From Candidatus Phosphitivorax anaerolimi (GTDB lineage: Bacteria; Desulfobacterota; Desulfomonilia; UBA1062): a stretch of DNA of 64,000 nt. Under the pieces are notes generated by a model. The model made no database searches. It worked only from the letters and a program-made list of their open reading frames with translations, and was not told where the DNA came from. Of the stretch, positions 43,952 to 52,157 are shown one piece after another. Made by a program: the position numbers and the translations under genes. Location: NCBI GenBank assembly GCA_001896555.1, contig MPOS01000004.1:1-64000 (forward strand), given 5' to 3'. Position 1 is the first letter of the stretch. Each line of letters opens with the position of its first letter.

Positions 43952-45106
43952 ATGCCCATTGAACGAATCGAGCTGCCCGATAAAGAGGTCATTCTGGTAG
44001 GAACCGCCCATGTCTCCCAGTCTTCAGTGGATGAGGTCCGCTCCGCCATACGCGAGCACCACCCCGATGAGGTCGCCATCGAGCTCTGTCAGAGCAGGTT
44101 CGATGTGCTCAAGAACCCCGGGGGCTGGCAGGACATGGACATCATCAGGGTCATCAAGGAGAAGAAGACCTCCTTTCTGTTTGCGAACCTCGTGATGGCC
44201 TCGTTCCAGAGACGGATCGGAGAGCGTTTCGGCGTGAAACCCGGTGACGAGATGAGGGCCGCAATCGATGAGGCTCAAAGTGCGGGAGTGCCGATCGCCC
44301 TCGTGGACAGGCCGGTCCAGCTCACCCTGCAGCGTGCCTGGAAATCTCTGCGGATGTGGGGGAAGATCAAGCTCATGTTCTCGTCGTTGTACTCGATTCT
44401 GGCCGTAGATGAGATCAAGGAGGAGGAGATCGAGAGGCTCAAAGACAAGGACATGCTCACCAGCACCATCGAGGAGGTCGCCAGACAGGCCCCCACGGTC
44501 AAGCGGGTGCTCATCGACGAGCGTGATGCCTACATGGCGCGCAAGATCGCCGATCTGAAGGGCAAGAAGGTCCTTGCGGTCGTGGGCGCGGGCCATATGC
44601 AAGGCCTCATCGGGCAGTTGAAGAACCCTGTCGGGGACATCGACGCCCTTGAATATGTGCCGCCGGGGAAAAAGGGGATAGCCAAGTGGATCATCCCGCT
44701 TGCGATCCTGGCGCTCATCATCGCCGGTTTTTTTTTCGGCAGCCCCGAGCAGGGTTATGAGATGGTCAAATGGTGGTTCCTGTGCAATGCCGTGTTCGCG
44801 GCCCTGGGGGCTGCGATCGCACTGGGCCATCCCGTGACCATTCTGGTGGCCTCCCTGGCATCGCCCATCACCTCCCTGAACCCCACCCTGGCGGCCGGGT
44901 GGTTTGCTGGGCTGAGCGAGGCATATATCAAGAGACCCAAGGTATCTGATTTCGAGGCCATCCAGGATGACATCGTCCATCTCGCCGGCTGGTGGAAGAA
45001 CCCCGTGGTCAGGATTCTGCTGGTGGTCATCCTGGCCAATCTGGGCAGCTCCATGGGGGCCATCATCGCCATGCCCATTCTCGCAAAGATCGTCCTGAGC
45101 GGGTGA
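43952..45106 (+). CDS. TraB/PrgY-family membrane protein
   Basis: A 384-residue protein with a cytoplasmic or periplasmic TraB domain (~1-240) and about four C-terminal membrane helices. TraB motifs are visible: 'VILVGTAHVSQSSVDEV', 'AIELCQSRFD', 'LIDERDAYMA' and 'VVGAGHMQGL'. Family members include the pheromone-shutdown PrgY protein and TIKI-like metallopeptidases. A nine-T run (44728-44736) encodes the Phe triplet in the first membrane helix 'LALIIAGFFFGSPEQG'. ATG 43952 follows GAAGAG. Function in this organism is unknown. Confidence 0.88.
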   Translation: MPIERIELPDKEVILVGTAHVSQSSVDEVRSAIREHHPDEVAIELCQSRFDVLKNPGGWQDMDIIRVIKEKKTSFLFANLVMASFQRRIGERFGVKPGDEMRAAIDEAQSAGVPIALVDRPVQLTLQRAWKSLRMWGKIKLMFSSLYSILAVDEIKEEEIERLKDKDMLTSTIEEVARQAPTVKRVLIDERDAYMARKIADLKGKKVLAVVGAGHMQGLIGQLKNPVGDIDALEYVPPGKKGIAKWIIPLAILALIIAGFFFGSPEQGYEMVKWWFLCNAVFAALGAAIALGHPVTILVASLASPITSLNPTLAAGWFAGLSEAYIKRPKVSDFEAIQDDIVHLAGWWKNPVVRILLVVILANLGSSMGAIIAMPILAKIVLSG

Positions 45107-45252
45107 TGCAGCCAGGCTTAGACAGGCCGGTCCGCCCTTGCGTCTCCTGACGGATTTCCCATTCTTTTTCTTAAAGACCCCTTTTTTGCCCAGGCCTGAA
45201 AAGATGTAGGTCATGGAGCAGGGTTGCCCCTTTCTCCAGGGTCATGTTCCGA

Positions 45253-45360
45253 AACCCCGTGTCTCCCTGCCCGGTAAAGGCCGGGGTTGCAGCATACAGT
45301 AAGAAACTGGGGAGACCACGCAGCGCAAAAGGCTTGAAAGCGGGGTGATTCCGGGGAATC
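45253..45360 (+). ncRNA. Candidate structured RNA with pseudoknot-capable arms
   Basis: Two exact 7-bp complementary pairs interleave: AACCCCG (45253-45259) with CGGGGTT (45282-45288), and GTCTCCC (45261-45267) with GGGAGAC (45310-45316). The order a-b-a'-b' allows a pseudoknot. A third element GATTCC-GG-GGAATC (45347-45360) follows. T6 at 45391-45396 could be a termination point. Interpretation as a functional RNA, and its strand, is inference. Confidence 0.35.
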
Positions 45361-45455
45361 TATGGAAGATATTTTCTGTCAAAGGCTGTCTTTTTTCACA
45401 TATTGGCAGGTTGCCGGGGGGAGGCTAACATATAAGCCTTTGAATAAAAAGCAGG

Positions 45456-45461
45456 TATAAT
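45456..45461 (+). promoter_or_regulatory. Consensus -10 element before the small gene
   Basis: TATAAT is exact and lies 92 nt before the ATG at 45553. No acceptable -35 occurs 16-18 nt upstream, so an activator may be needed if this is a promoter. Confidence 0.35.
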
Positions 45462-45552
45462 CTGGTATGTTGTTTGCTAGCGATGATATGCTTTTTAATA
45501 ATGACAATCTTTTTCCATGCAGGACCATAGGGGGGGTGCGCAAGGAGGCGTT

Positions 45553-45903
45553 ATGGACAATACCGGTGCCGGGTGGATCGGCCATTCATCCATTATGGAG
45601 CAGTTGGATATCAATCCGGTTATGCACAGTCAGCTCATGGAATACGGAGACATGGGGGCGAATGCCTTTGATGTGTACACCCTCTACAAATCCGCTGCAA
45701 AGAGACGGCTGACAGATACCATAGAGACGAGCGACGTCATGGATATGCAGTGCCTTGCCTGGATGACGAAGGAGCAGCTTCTTCAGGCGAGGAGGCTCCT
45801 GAGAAAACTCGGTTATATCACGGAAGTCATTGACAAAGGCGAGGGGCGCAAGCCCGAGATCCGCCAGGTAAGGATCGAGCATCGATCCGGAAGGAATCAG
45901 TAG
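45553..45903 (+). CDS. Small protein, possible winged-helix DNA-binding
   Basis: A 116-residue protein of unrecognised family. The central part 'NAFDVYTLYKSAAKRRLTDT' ... 'CLAWMTKEQLLQARRLLRKL' followed by GYI has the helix-turn-helix rhythm of the winged-helix domains seen in phage and plasmid proteins, ending with a strand-like 'ITEVIDK' and a basic tail. ATG 45553 has an excellent AAGGAGG Shine-Dalgarno, which supports its reality. It stands alone after a long leader. A regulator role is inference only. Confidence 0.6.
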   Translation: MDNTGAGWIGHSSIMEQLDINPVMHSQLMEYGDMGANAFDVYTLYKSAAKRRLTDTIETSDVMDMQCLAWMTKEQLLQARRLLRKLGYITEVIDKGEGRKPEIRQVRIEHRSGRNQ

Positions 45904-45967
45904 CAGCCGGTTCAACCCGCGAAAGGCCCGGCATCAAGAGGCCGAACCCGCCGGAGCGGGCTTTTGC

Positions 45968-46393
45968 TCACATGGCAGCGGCCCGGGGAAGCAGGAGCGC
46001 CTCCGCCCCTCTCCCGGAACTGTCCTTCGCGTTTCTGTTGAGGAGTTCGCTTACCGTCTTCTTGAGACGGGAAAAATCATGGGATTTGAGCACATATGCA
46101 TCGGCTGTCATGGCGATGGGATTGTCCTGGTAGCTCACGTATGCTGAGTGGATGACGACCGGGACATCGAGCTTGGACTTGAGAATGTGCCCGAGGGCAT
46201 CGAGCCCGTCCATCTTGGGCATCCGGATATCCATGATGATGAGATCGGGCTCTCCGTGCTGCTCGTCGAAGAGCAGAGAGAGCGCCTCTTTGCCGTTCGA
46301 TGCCGATATCACGTCATACCCTTCGTCCTTCAGCTCCTCAGTAATGAGGAACTGAAGATGGCTGTCATCTTCCACCAGCAAAATCTTCTTCAT
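45968..46393 (-). CDS. Single-domain response regulator with C-terminal tail
   Basis: A 141-residue receiver. The acidic pocket is 'LLVEDDSHL', the phospho-acceptor Asp lies in 'DLIIMDIRMPKMDG', Ser in 'VVIHSAYV' and Lys in 'AYVLKSHD'. A short Arg/Ala-rich tail follows. No output domain or neighbouring kinase is present. ATG 46393 follows GAGAGGAGG. A sigma54-type element lies about 125 nt upstream, so it may be expressed under specific conditions. Confidence 0.92.
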   Translation of the reverse strand: MKKILLVEDDSHLQFLITEELKDEGYDVISASNGKEALSLLFDEQHGEPDLIIMDIRMPKMDGLDALGHILKSKLDVPVVIHSAYVSYQDNPIAMTADAYVLKSHDFSRLKKTVSELLNRNAKDSSGRGAEALLLPRAAAM

Positions 46394-46474
46394 ACCTGAT
46401 TCCTCCTCTCATATTGTATCGTATAGGGCGAGGGACTGGGAAAACAACGCCCCCAAACACCGATGCAAATCACC

Positions 46475-46494
46475 TGTTCCCTTGCCGGGGAACA
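46475..46494 (-). repeat. Leader hairpin upstream of the receiver gene
   Basis: TGTTCCC (46475-46481) and GGGAACA (46488-46494) form a 7-bp stem with a 6-nt loop in the 5' region of the receiver transcript, without a following T tract. It could be an operator or leader structure. Confidence 0.4.
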
Positions 46495-46516
46495 ACGCTG
46501 TCATTGAAGGAGAAAA

Positions 46517-46533
46517 GGCATAAAATGTGCCAG
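46517..46533 (-). promoter_or_regulatory. Candidate sigma54 promoter of the receiver gene
   Basis: The minus strand reads CTGGCACATTTTATGCC: TGGCAC at -24, and GG-N10-GC spacing exactly as sigma54 requires; the -12 is ATGC rather than TTGC. Transcription would start near 46506. No enhancer-binding activator gene is seen nearby. Confidence 0.42.
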
Positions 46534-46941
46534 TGAAAGCTCACAATAAAATGCATATTGAATATGACCACTTGCATGGGAAAAACCCCAGTAGCCGGGG
46601 CGGAGGGGGTGAGCGGGGCGGATATTTCGTCAATAAATTGACAAATGCGCGCCATCTGCGTCCGTTTTCCTGCATGCCCACAGATAAGCCGCCGGGAACG
46701 CACGCGATAAGCGGGACTTGTCGGGAATATCCTACGCGGGCTGCATGGAAGTGTCTTACAGAAAGATCATGGCTGGTCCTATGGGTATTGCCGTCAAGGT
46801 GTGCTATGATTTTCCTCAAGCCAGAAGAGAGAATTCTTCATCCAGAGATCCGCATCACTTCTTCTGGCTTTCATCGAACTCCTCCGGGGCCATGTCAGAG
46901 TATTCGGCCCCGTGCTGCACACTGGTTTGGGGTGCCGTGCT

Positions 46942-47604
46942 TTAAGTTTCACCGAAAGGATGCCGCTCCCCGCCCGTTATCCGGGGCCCGCTGCCGTCCC
47001 AGACGAGCCACTGTCCGGTATCGAAAAAGGCGGGAAGCACGATCAGCCTGCTGCTCATCAGGCCTCGGTGCAGATGCCCGCAGACCGTGGTGTCCACGCC
47101 CCGGCGCCGCGAGATGTCGCTGTCGATGACGGCGCGGGGTGTCCGGACAGCGGTGGACGAACGGACGAGAAAGCGGGCGAGGTGTTCCTTGAGGTCTCCC
47201 CGGAGGCACCGGTCGAGAAGCCTCAACACAGGCCATCCCAGGGCGTGGAGAACCTTGAATCCGTAGTCTCCCCTGGTCAGGGTGTGACCGTGCGCAAGGA
47301 GAAGCCGTGTGGAAGTGGGCGAGGTGATGACCACCTCTTCATTGAGGATGTGCACCTTACCGGTCCGGTCGTTTGCCAGCAGAAAATCCCGGTTTCCCGG
47401 GATGAGATGAATCCTGTCCGAGGCGAGGGAGGCGAGCACGTCTCCCGCCTCAGTCCGGGCGCCGGTGAACCAGTAGTCGAAGAGATCGCCCAGGATGTAA
47501 ATATCGGATGCCTGCTGTTCAGCATCTTTGAGCCAGTGGATGAAAACTACGGCGTCTTTCGCGTTTCCGGGTCTGAGGTGAATGTCTGCGACAAATATAA
47601 GCAT
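46942..47604 (-). CDS. lpxH: UDP-2,3-diacylglucosamine hydrolase-like metallophosphoesterase
   Basis: A 220-residue calcineurin-like hydrolase, similar to LpxH, which makes lipid X in lipid A synthesis. The motifs are 'FVADIHLRPGN' (DxH), 'ILGDLFDYWFTG', 'IPGNRDFLL', 'LLLAHGHTLTRGDYGFK' and 'CGHLHRG'. The GDLFDYW and GNRDFL blocks are LpxH-typical. The usual length is ~240, so it is a little short at the C terminus. The start is uncertain: ATG 47604 is chosen, TTG 47616 is possible, and neither has a visible Shine-Dalgarno. Confidence 0.84.
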   Translation of the reverse strand: MLIFVADIHLRPGNAKDAVVFIHWLKDAEQQASDIYILGDLFDYWFTGARTEAGDVLASLASDRIHLIPGNRDFLLANDRTGKVHILNEEVVITSPTSTRLLLAHGHTLTRGDYGFKVLHALGWPVLRLLDRCLRGDLKEHLARFLVRSSTAVRTPRAVIDSDISRRRGVDTTVCGHLHRGLMSSRLIVLPAFFDTGQWLVWDGSGPRITGGERHPFGET

Positions 47605-47665
47605 TGAATGATTCAACCAAAAGTAACTTGCCTTGGCAAGTAAATCCTTTTATACATATATTCTC

Positions 47666-49351
47666 ATGAGCATAGGACAGCAGGCCAATCCCTGGAAGTG
47701 GAGCACCATCATCCTCGCGGCCCTGTTCGTATCGTGCATATCATGGTATTTCATCTCGGGCGATGCCGGCCAGGTCACCGAAGAGGCGGTTGCCGGAGAG
47801 GACATGTCAGGCCAGGGTGATCCGGCTGCAACCGGTCAGGAGGGCCAGGACCTGCCGGTTCACGAAGTTGAGCAGGGGCATGATTACTCCTCGCTTGCCT
47901 CCCTTCAGGAGGCGTCCGGCGAGCCCATCCGCAAGGTTTCCACCATCGCAAAGGGAGACAGCCTCTATGCGATACTCCAGCAGAACGGTGTATCGAACCG
48001 CCAGGCCTACGATATCCTGAACGCGGTCAAGCCCGTGTTCGATTTTTCAAAAATCGTTCCGGGCAGGGAGCTTGTTCTCGTTTTCTCACCCGACAACCAG
48101 GACCTCACCGGGATCGAGTATTCGGTCTCCGATATATCGCAGATCATAGTCTCCATCGACGGAGAGAACATCCAGGCGCAGAAACAGGAGATCGCAAAGG
48201 TCCTGACCCCCGAATACACCGGGAGGCTCAGACAGATCGATTACATCGTGGCAAAGGGCGATAACCTCTACAATGTCCTGCGCAGCCAAGGGGTATGCGA
48301 CTACCAGATCGACCTGGTGATCAAGTCGGTCAAGAAGGTCTATAATCTCTCGGGCATCATTCCGGGCAACGCCATGAATATCTGGATCACCGAGGAAGAA
48401 CCGGTGCGGCTCGCACGGCTGACCTACGAGATCGATTATCTCAACCTGCTGGAGGTGGTGCCGGAGAACGGCTCGTACAAGGCAAGCAGGCAGACCTTCG
48501 AGGTCGACGTACAGCACGAACGCGCCGAGGGGACGATCACCACGAGCCTCTACGAGTCGGCGATTCAGGCGGGTCTGCCGCCGGAGGTCGTGATGGCGCT
48601 CTCCGACATCTTCGCCTGGGACATCAACTTCTTCACCGACATCAGGCAGGGAGACCATTATACGGTCGTTTATGAGCGCTACTACGTCAAGGGCGCCTTC
48701 CGGGGCTACGGCAGGGTGGTGGCGGCACGGTTCATAAACCAGGGCACACCGCACGTGGCCCTGTATTTCAACGATGGAAACGGAATCAGCGGGTACTATG
48801 ACGAAGGGGGGAAACCCATCCGTAAGCTCTTCCTCAAGGCGCCGCTGAATTATCGGAGGATATCATCCGGTTTCACCCACAAAAGGAAGCATCCCATCTA
48901 CCACGTGGCCAGACCGCACCTGGGAGTGGACTACGCGGCACCCACGGGCACCCCGGTGGTAGCCCTCGGGGACGGGGTCGTCACTTTCCGGGGAACAAAC
49001 GGAGGCTTCGGGAAGAGCATCCAGATCACGCATCGAGGCGGTTACGTGACCTACTACGGCCATCTTTCCGGATATGCCAAAGGCATAAAGAAGGGGGCAC
49101 GGGTGAGCCAGGGAGAGGTCATCGGCTATGTGGGTTCGACCGGTGTCTCAACCGGCCCTCACCTCGATTTCCGGGTGCGGCTCAATGGCAAGTTCATCAA
49201 CCCCCTGTCGCTCAAGCCGGTCAACGGCCCGTCACTCAAGGGAGAATCACTGGCGCGGTTCAGGGAGTTTTCCGCCCAGAGGATGGCAATGCTGGATGAT
49301 TCCTCGCTGAACAGAACCGCAGAGCTGGGTACGGAAAACGTATCTCTGTAA
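47666..49351 (+). CDS. M23-family peptidoglycan endopeptidase with LysM-like repeats
   Basis: A 561-residue envelope protein. One N-terminal membrane segment ('STIILAALFVSCISWYFISG') anchors it. Two LysM/OapA-like modules follow ('STIAKGDSLYAILQQNGVSN' and 'YIVAKGDNLYNVLRSQGVCD'). The C-terminal M23 domain has the zinc motifs 'RPHLGVDYAAPTGTPV' (HxxxD) and 'TGPHLDFRV' (HxD/H), plus 'YYGHLSGYAKGIKKG', so it should be active. The layout is that of MepM-type cell-wall hydrolases. ATG 47666 is chosen; a TTG 33 nt upstream is possible. Confidence 0.93.
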   Translation: MSIGQQANPWKWSTIILAALFVSCISWYFISGDAGQVTEEAVAGEDMSGQGDPAATGQEGQDLPVHEVEQGHDYSSLASLQEASGEPIRKVSTIAKGDSLYAILQQNGVSNRQAYDILNAVKPVFDFSKIVPGRELVLVFSPDNQDLTGIEYSVSDISQIIVSIDGENIQAQKQEIAKVLTPEYTGRLRQIDYIVAKGDNLYNVLRSQGVCDYQIDLVIKSVKKVYNLSGIIPGNAMNIWITEEEPVRLARLTYEIDYLNLLEVVPENGSYKASRQTFEVDVQHERAEGTITTSLYESAIQAGLPPEVVMALSDIFAWDINFFTDIRQGDHYTVVYERYYVKGAFRGYGRVVAARFINQGTPHVALYFNDGNGISGYYDEGGKPIRKLFLKAPLNYRRISSGFTHKRKHPIYHVARPHLGVDYAAPTGTPVVALGDGVVTFRGTNGGFGKSIQITHRGGYVTYYGHLSGYAKGIKKGARVSQGEVIGYVGSTGVSTGPHLDFRVRLNGKFINPLSLKPVNGPSLKGESLARFREFSAQRMAMLDDSSLNRTAELGTENVSL

Positions 49352-49364
49352 GGAGGTGTAACTC

Positions 49365-50132
49365 ATGGGTGCATATGCACTGATCACGATTGTTGTCATC
49401 GTCCTGCTCTTTCTCTTCTCGGCAATCAAGGTCCTCAACGAGTACGAAAGGGCGGTGGTTTTCAGGCTGGGCCGGGTTCTTTCCGCGCCCAAAGGTCCGG
49501 GGCTCATCATCATCATCCCTGTGGTGGACCGGTTCATCCGGATCAGTCTGCGGACGGTCGTTCAAGATGTTCCTCCCCAGGACGTGATCACCCGGGACAA
49601 CGTAACGGTCAAGGTCAATGCCGTGGTCTACTTCCGGGTCATCGATCCGATGAAGTCCGTCATCGAGGTGGAGAACTATCTCTATGCCACGAGCCAGCTC
49701 TCCCAGACCACCCTGCGGTCGGTCTGCGGGCAGGCCGAGCTCGATGAGCTCCTCGCCAACCGCGAGGAGATCAGCTCGCACATTCAGGAACTCCTCGACC
49801 GTCAGACCGATCCGTGGGGCATCAAGGTCTCCGCGGTCGAGCTCAAGCACATCGATCTCCCCGAGGAGATGCAGCGGGCAATGGCCAAGCAGGCCGAGGC
49901 AGAGCGTGAGAGGAGGTCCAAGATCATCCACGCCGAGGGCGAGTACCAGGCCTCCCAGAAATTGCGTGATGCAGCCGACGTCATCGCCGGCCAGCCCGTC
50001 GCACTGCAGCTGAGGTATCTCCAGACCCTGCGCGAGATTTCCGCCGAGGGGAGCATCAACACCCTGATTCCGCTCCCCATGGAGATCATCGAACCCCTCA
50101 TGACCAAGGGCGGCAAGAAGGAGGGCTCCTGA
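49365..50132 (+). CDS. SPFH/stomatin-like membrane protein (slipin)
   Basis: A 255-residue band-7 protein. The N-terminal hydrophobic segment ('[19 protein letters not shown]') is followed by the SPFH domain '[15 protein letters not shown]', '[20 protein letters not shown]' and a C-terminal coiled coil rich in Glu/Arg/Ala ('[20 protein letters not shown]'). Stomatin-type slipins usually pair with NfeD, which is not found here. ATG 49365 follows AAGGAGGTG. Scaffold for membrane microdomains is the general role. Confidence 0.93.
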   Translation: MGAYALITIVVIVLLFLFSAIKVLNEYERAVVFRLGRVLSAPKGPGLIIIIPVVDRFIRISLRTVVQDVPPQDVITRDNVTVKVNAVVYFRVIDPMKSVIEVENYLYATSQLSQTTLRSVCGQAELDELLANREEISSHIQELLDRQTDPWGIKVSAVELKHIDLPEEMQRAMAKQAEAERERRSKIIHAEGEYQASQKLRDAADVIAGQPVALQLRYLQTLREISAEGSINTLIPLPMEIIEPLMTKGGKKEGS

Positions 50133-50220
50133 GGGAAATGTCGCATTTCCCGGGGCCAGCCGGCGTTATGCAGCCGGTGAATGAGCCGAGGGCCTGTTCT
50201 TATGTGAGCGGGTTTTTACC

Positions 50221-50958
50221 GTGACCGTGATCACGAGCCATCGAAATCAGGCGTACAGGGACCTCCTCGCCGCAAAGAAGGACAGGGGCATGATGCTCCT
50301 GGAGGGGAGGAGGCTCGTGGAAGACGCCCGTTCTCGTGGCATGGTCCCCAGCCTGGCGGCGCTCACCGACCGGTATCGCCGGTCTCACGGACCGGCTGAG
50401 TTCCCGTATATCCTTCTTTCCGAGGATTTGTTCGCCCGGCTTGCCGATACGAAAACCCCGCAGGGCATACTGGCCTTCTTCCCCGCGCCGTGGGCCTCTG
50501 TGGAAGAGATCGCCCGCCGCGAAAGGATCGTCGTGCTCGACGGCCTGCAGGACCCGGGCAACGTGGGCACCATCATCCGAACCGCTGAGGCCTTCGGATT
50601 CAGCGCGGTCGCGGTGACCGAGGGCACTGCCTCACCGTTTTCGCCCAAGGCCGTAAGGTCTTCCATGGGTTCTGTTCTGGGTGTCGCGATCGCCCGGATC
50701 CAGCCCGGGGAGCTGGCTGAATTTCCCCACCGGCTCATCGCCCTGGCACCGGAAGGCAGTACGAGACTGTCCGCCGGTCTGTTCCGGGAGCCCTTTGCCG
50801 TCTGCCTGGGGCAGGAGGGGGCGGGGGTAAGCCCCGAGATGCTCGCCCTCTCACATCAGACCGTATCCATCCCTATGAAGGGAAAGGTCGAGTCGCTCAA
50901 CGTGGCCGTGGCCGCGGGGATCGTCCTGGCCTGTGCCGCGGGTGCCCTGGACGGATGA
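50221..50958 (+). CDS. SpoU/TrmH-family RNA 2'-O-methyltransferase
   Basis: A 245-residue SPOUT enzyme. The N-terminal substrate-binding part ('GMMLLEGRRLVEDARSRGM') precedes the knotted domain with motif 1 'VVLDGLQDPGNVGTIIRTAE', motif 2 'CLGQEGAGVS' and motif 3 'SIPMKGKVESLNVAVAAGIV'. It methylates ribose 2'-OH in rRNA or tRNA. The RlmB/TsnR-like group fits, but the target base is unknown. GTG 50221 is the start; the next gene is convergent. Confidence 0.92.
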   Translation: MTVITSHRNQAYRDLLAAKKDRGMMLLEGRRLVEDARSRGMVPSLAALTDRYRRSHGPAEFPYILLSEDLFARLADTKTPQGILAFFPAPWASVEEIARRERIVVLDGLQDPGNVGTIIRTAEAFGFSAVAVTEGTASPFSPKAVRSSMGSVLGVAIARIQPGELAEFPHRLIALAPEGSTRLSAGLFREPFAVCLGQEGAGVSPEMLALSHQTVSIPMKGKVESLNVAVAAGIVLACAAGALDG

Positions 50959-51097
50959 GCGCAGGGATTTCCCCCTCAAGCCTCGGGGACGAGTAAGGCC
51001 CTTTTCCAAGCTGCGCCCTGACAGAGCCGGATGGAGTGCCTACAACCGCATGTTCTCCATGCCGGAAGCAGGCAGGGGCTCTACCCGTGAACCGGGA

Positions 51098-52051
51098 CTA
51101 TCCCTCGTCAGTTTCCCTGCCCAGCAGATCGATCCGCGCCCGGATCAGCTCAACGTCCGTATTGGCCCGGGCGGGCCCAAAGAAGCGCTCCACGACGTGA
51201 CCGGGCCTCAGGAAACGCTTGGTCTTCACGCCCTTCTCATCCAGGTCGATCTCCACGATCCCATGCTTGACAATGGTGAAATCCGCCGGTCCGTCGAAGT
51301 TGATGACCTGCCCGCGGGAAAACCGGATGGTGGTGAGGGAGTCATGCTTCGGATCGGCCAGAGGGTTGTGGCGCAGCTCTTCGCCGGCCTTGATGAGGAT
51401 GCGCTCGTGATACAGCGCCTCAAGGGATTCCCTCAAGCCGGCAAAGCGCCTGCAGAGAGGCCTCAGGTCCTGAGCCGGTATCCTGGCGAGCCTGCTTTTG
51501 CCAAGCGCCCTCACCGTGGCTGAACGGCTCGCCTGGAGGAAGAACCCGAGCTCTCCGAACACATCTCCAGGCAGCAGGACCGACATCAGCTCGCCGTTCC
51601 GGTACACCCCTAAAGTTCCGTCGAGCACCAGATAGATGTCCTCGCCGGTGTCGTGCTGCCTGAAGAGGGACCTGCCCTTTCCGACGTCGACGAGGTGTAC
51701 GATTTCCAGGAGCTCGATGAACTCTTCTCCGGTCAGCCCTTTGAATATCGGCACCTCGTCCTTTTTCAATGTCGTGCAGCTTTCCTCAAGCTCCTTCTGA
51801 AGGTCGCCCTTGAGATCCAAGGACCTGAAGAGTCTGATGAGCAGGGCGTGCACCCGGGGATGCTTCCCCAAAGAGGTTTTAGCCACCTTTGCCGCCGCCA
51901 GGGCCTTGAAGGGTTTCCGCTCTCGGAGATAGCCCCGGATACTGCTCTCGAAGAGCCCGAGGCTCTTTTCCACCTCGCCGGACGCGGCCGCCTTCTCTGC
52001 CTGCCGGAGAAGCACCTTCGGATCCTTCTCCGATGAAACCGGTTTCTTCAT
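51098..52051 (-). CDS. Cyclic-nucleotide-binding-domain protein
   Basis: A 317-residue protein. Residues 1-95 are helical, perhaps TPR-like. A cNMP-binding domain spans ~101-205, with the phosphate-binding cassette 'PGDVFGELGFFLQASRSATV' (Gly-Glu and the Arg-Ser-Ala-Thr contact). The remainder (~235-300) looks like a second, degenerate barrel with 'SRGQVINFDGPADFTIVKHG'. There is no HTH or catalytic domain, so the output is probably protein-protein contact. ATG 52051 follows GGAGG. Which nucleotide it binds cannot be told. Confidence 0.9.
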   Translation of the reverse strand: MKKPVSSEKDPKVLLRQAEKAAASGEVEKSLGLFESSIRGYLRERKPFKALAAAKVAKTSLGKHPRVHALLIRLFRSLDLKGDLQKELEESCTTLKKDEVPIFKGLTGEEFIELLEIVHLVDVGKGRSLFRQHDTGEDIYLVLDGTLGVYRNGELMSVLLPGDVFGELGFFLQASRSATVRALGKSRLARIPAQDLRPLCRRFAGLRESLEALYHERILIKAGEELRHNPLADPKHDSLTTIRFSRGQVINFDGPADFTIVKHGIVEIDLDEKGVKTKRFLRPGHVVERFFGPARANTDVELIRARIDLLGRETDEG

Positions 52052-52157
52052 ACCGACCTCCTCGTAAACAGAAAATGCATTCCGGGAAACAGGATGGGTA
52101 ACGCTGCCACCCGGACATCGGCAATAGAAAAAACCGCGGACCTGTGTTCGCCGCCCG

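Larger units (their letters stand above)
45107..45552. other. 446-bp intergenic region with structured-RNA candidate
   Basis: No protein-like frame was found. The left half contains several inverted repeats (see 45253-45360) and a T6 tract at 45391-45396. The right part contains a TATAAT at 45456-45461 for the small gene at 45553. I recognise no known riboswitch class. Confidence 0.6.
46394..46941. other. 548-bp intergenic region between lpxH and the receiver gene
   Basis: Both flanking genes are on the minus strand. I see a sigma54-like element (46517-46533), a hairpin (46475-46494), a G-rich run on the plus strand (46597-46621), and an 11-bp inverted repeat AAGCCAGAAGA (46818-46828) / TCTTCTGGCTT (46860-46870). 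The open frames here have atypical composition and overlap lpxH, so no gene is called. Confidence 0.6.

Noticed and set aside
44024-45214. 396-codon open frame on the minus strand
   Set aside because: Antisense of the TraB gene, which has clear motifs and a good start; no recognisable domain on this strand.
45403-45414. TTGGCAGGTTGC as a sigma54 promoter
   Set aside because: The GG-to-GC spacing is about 6 rather than 10 nt, so the element cannot be read by sigma54.
46527-47129. 200-codon plus-strand frame in the sparse region
   Set aside because: Half of it is antisense to lpxH and the translation is Arg/Pro/Cys-rich without any motif; no ribosome-binding site.
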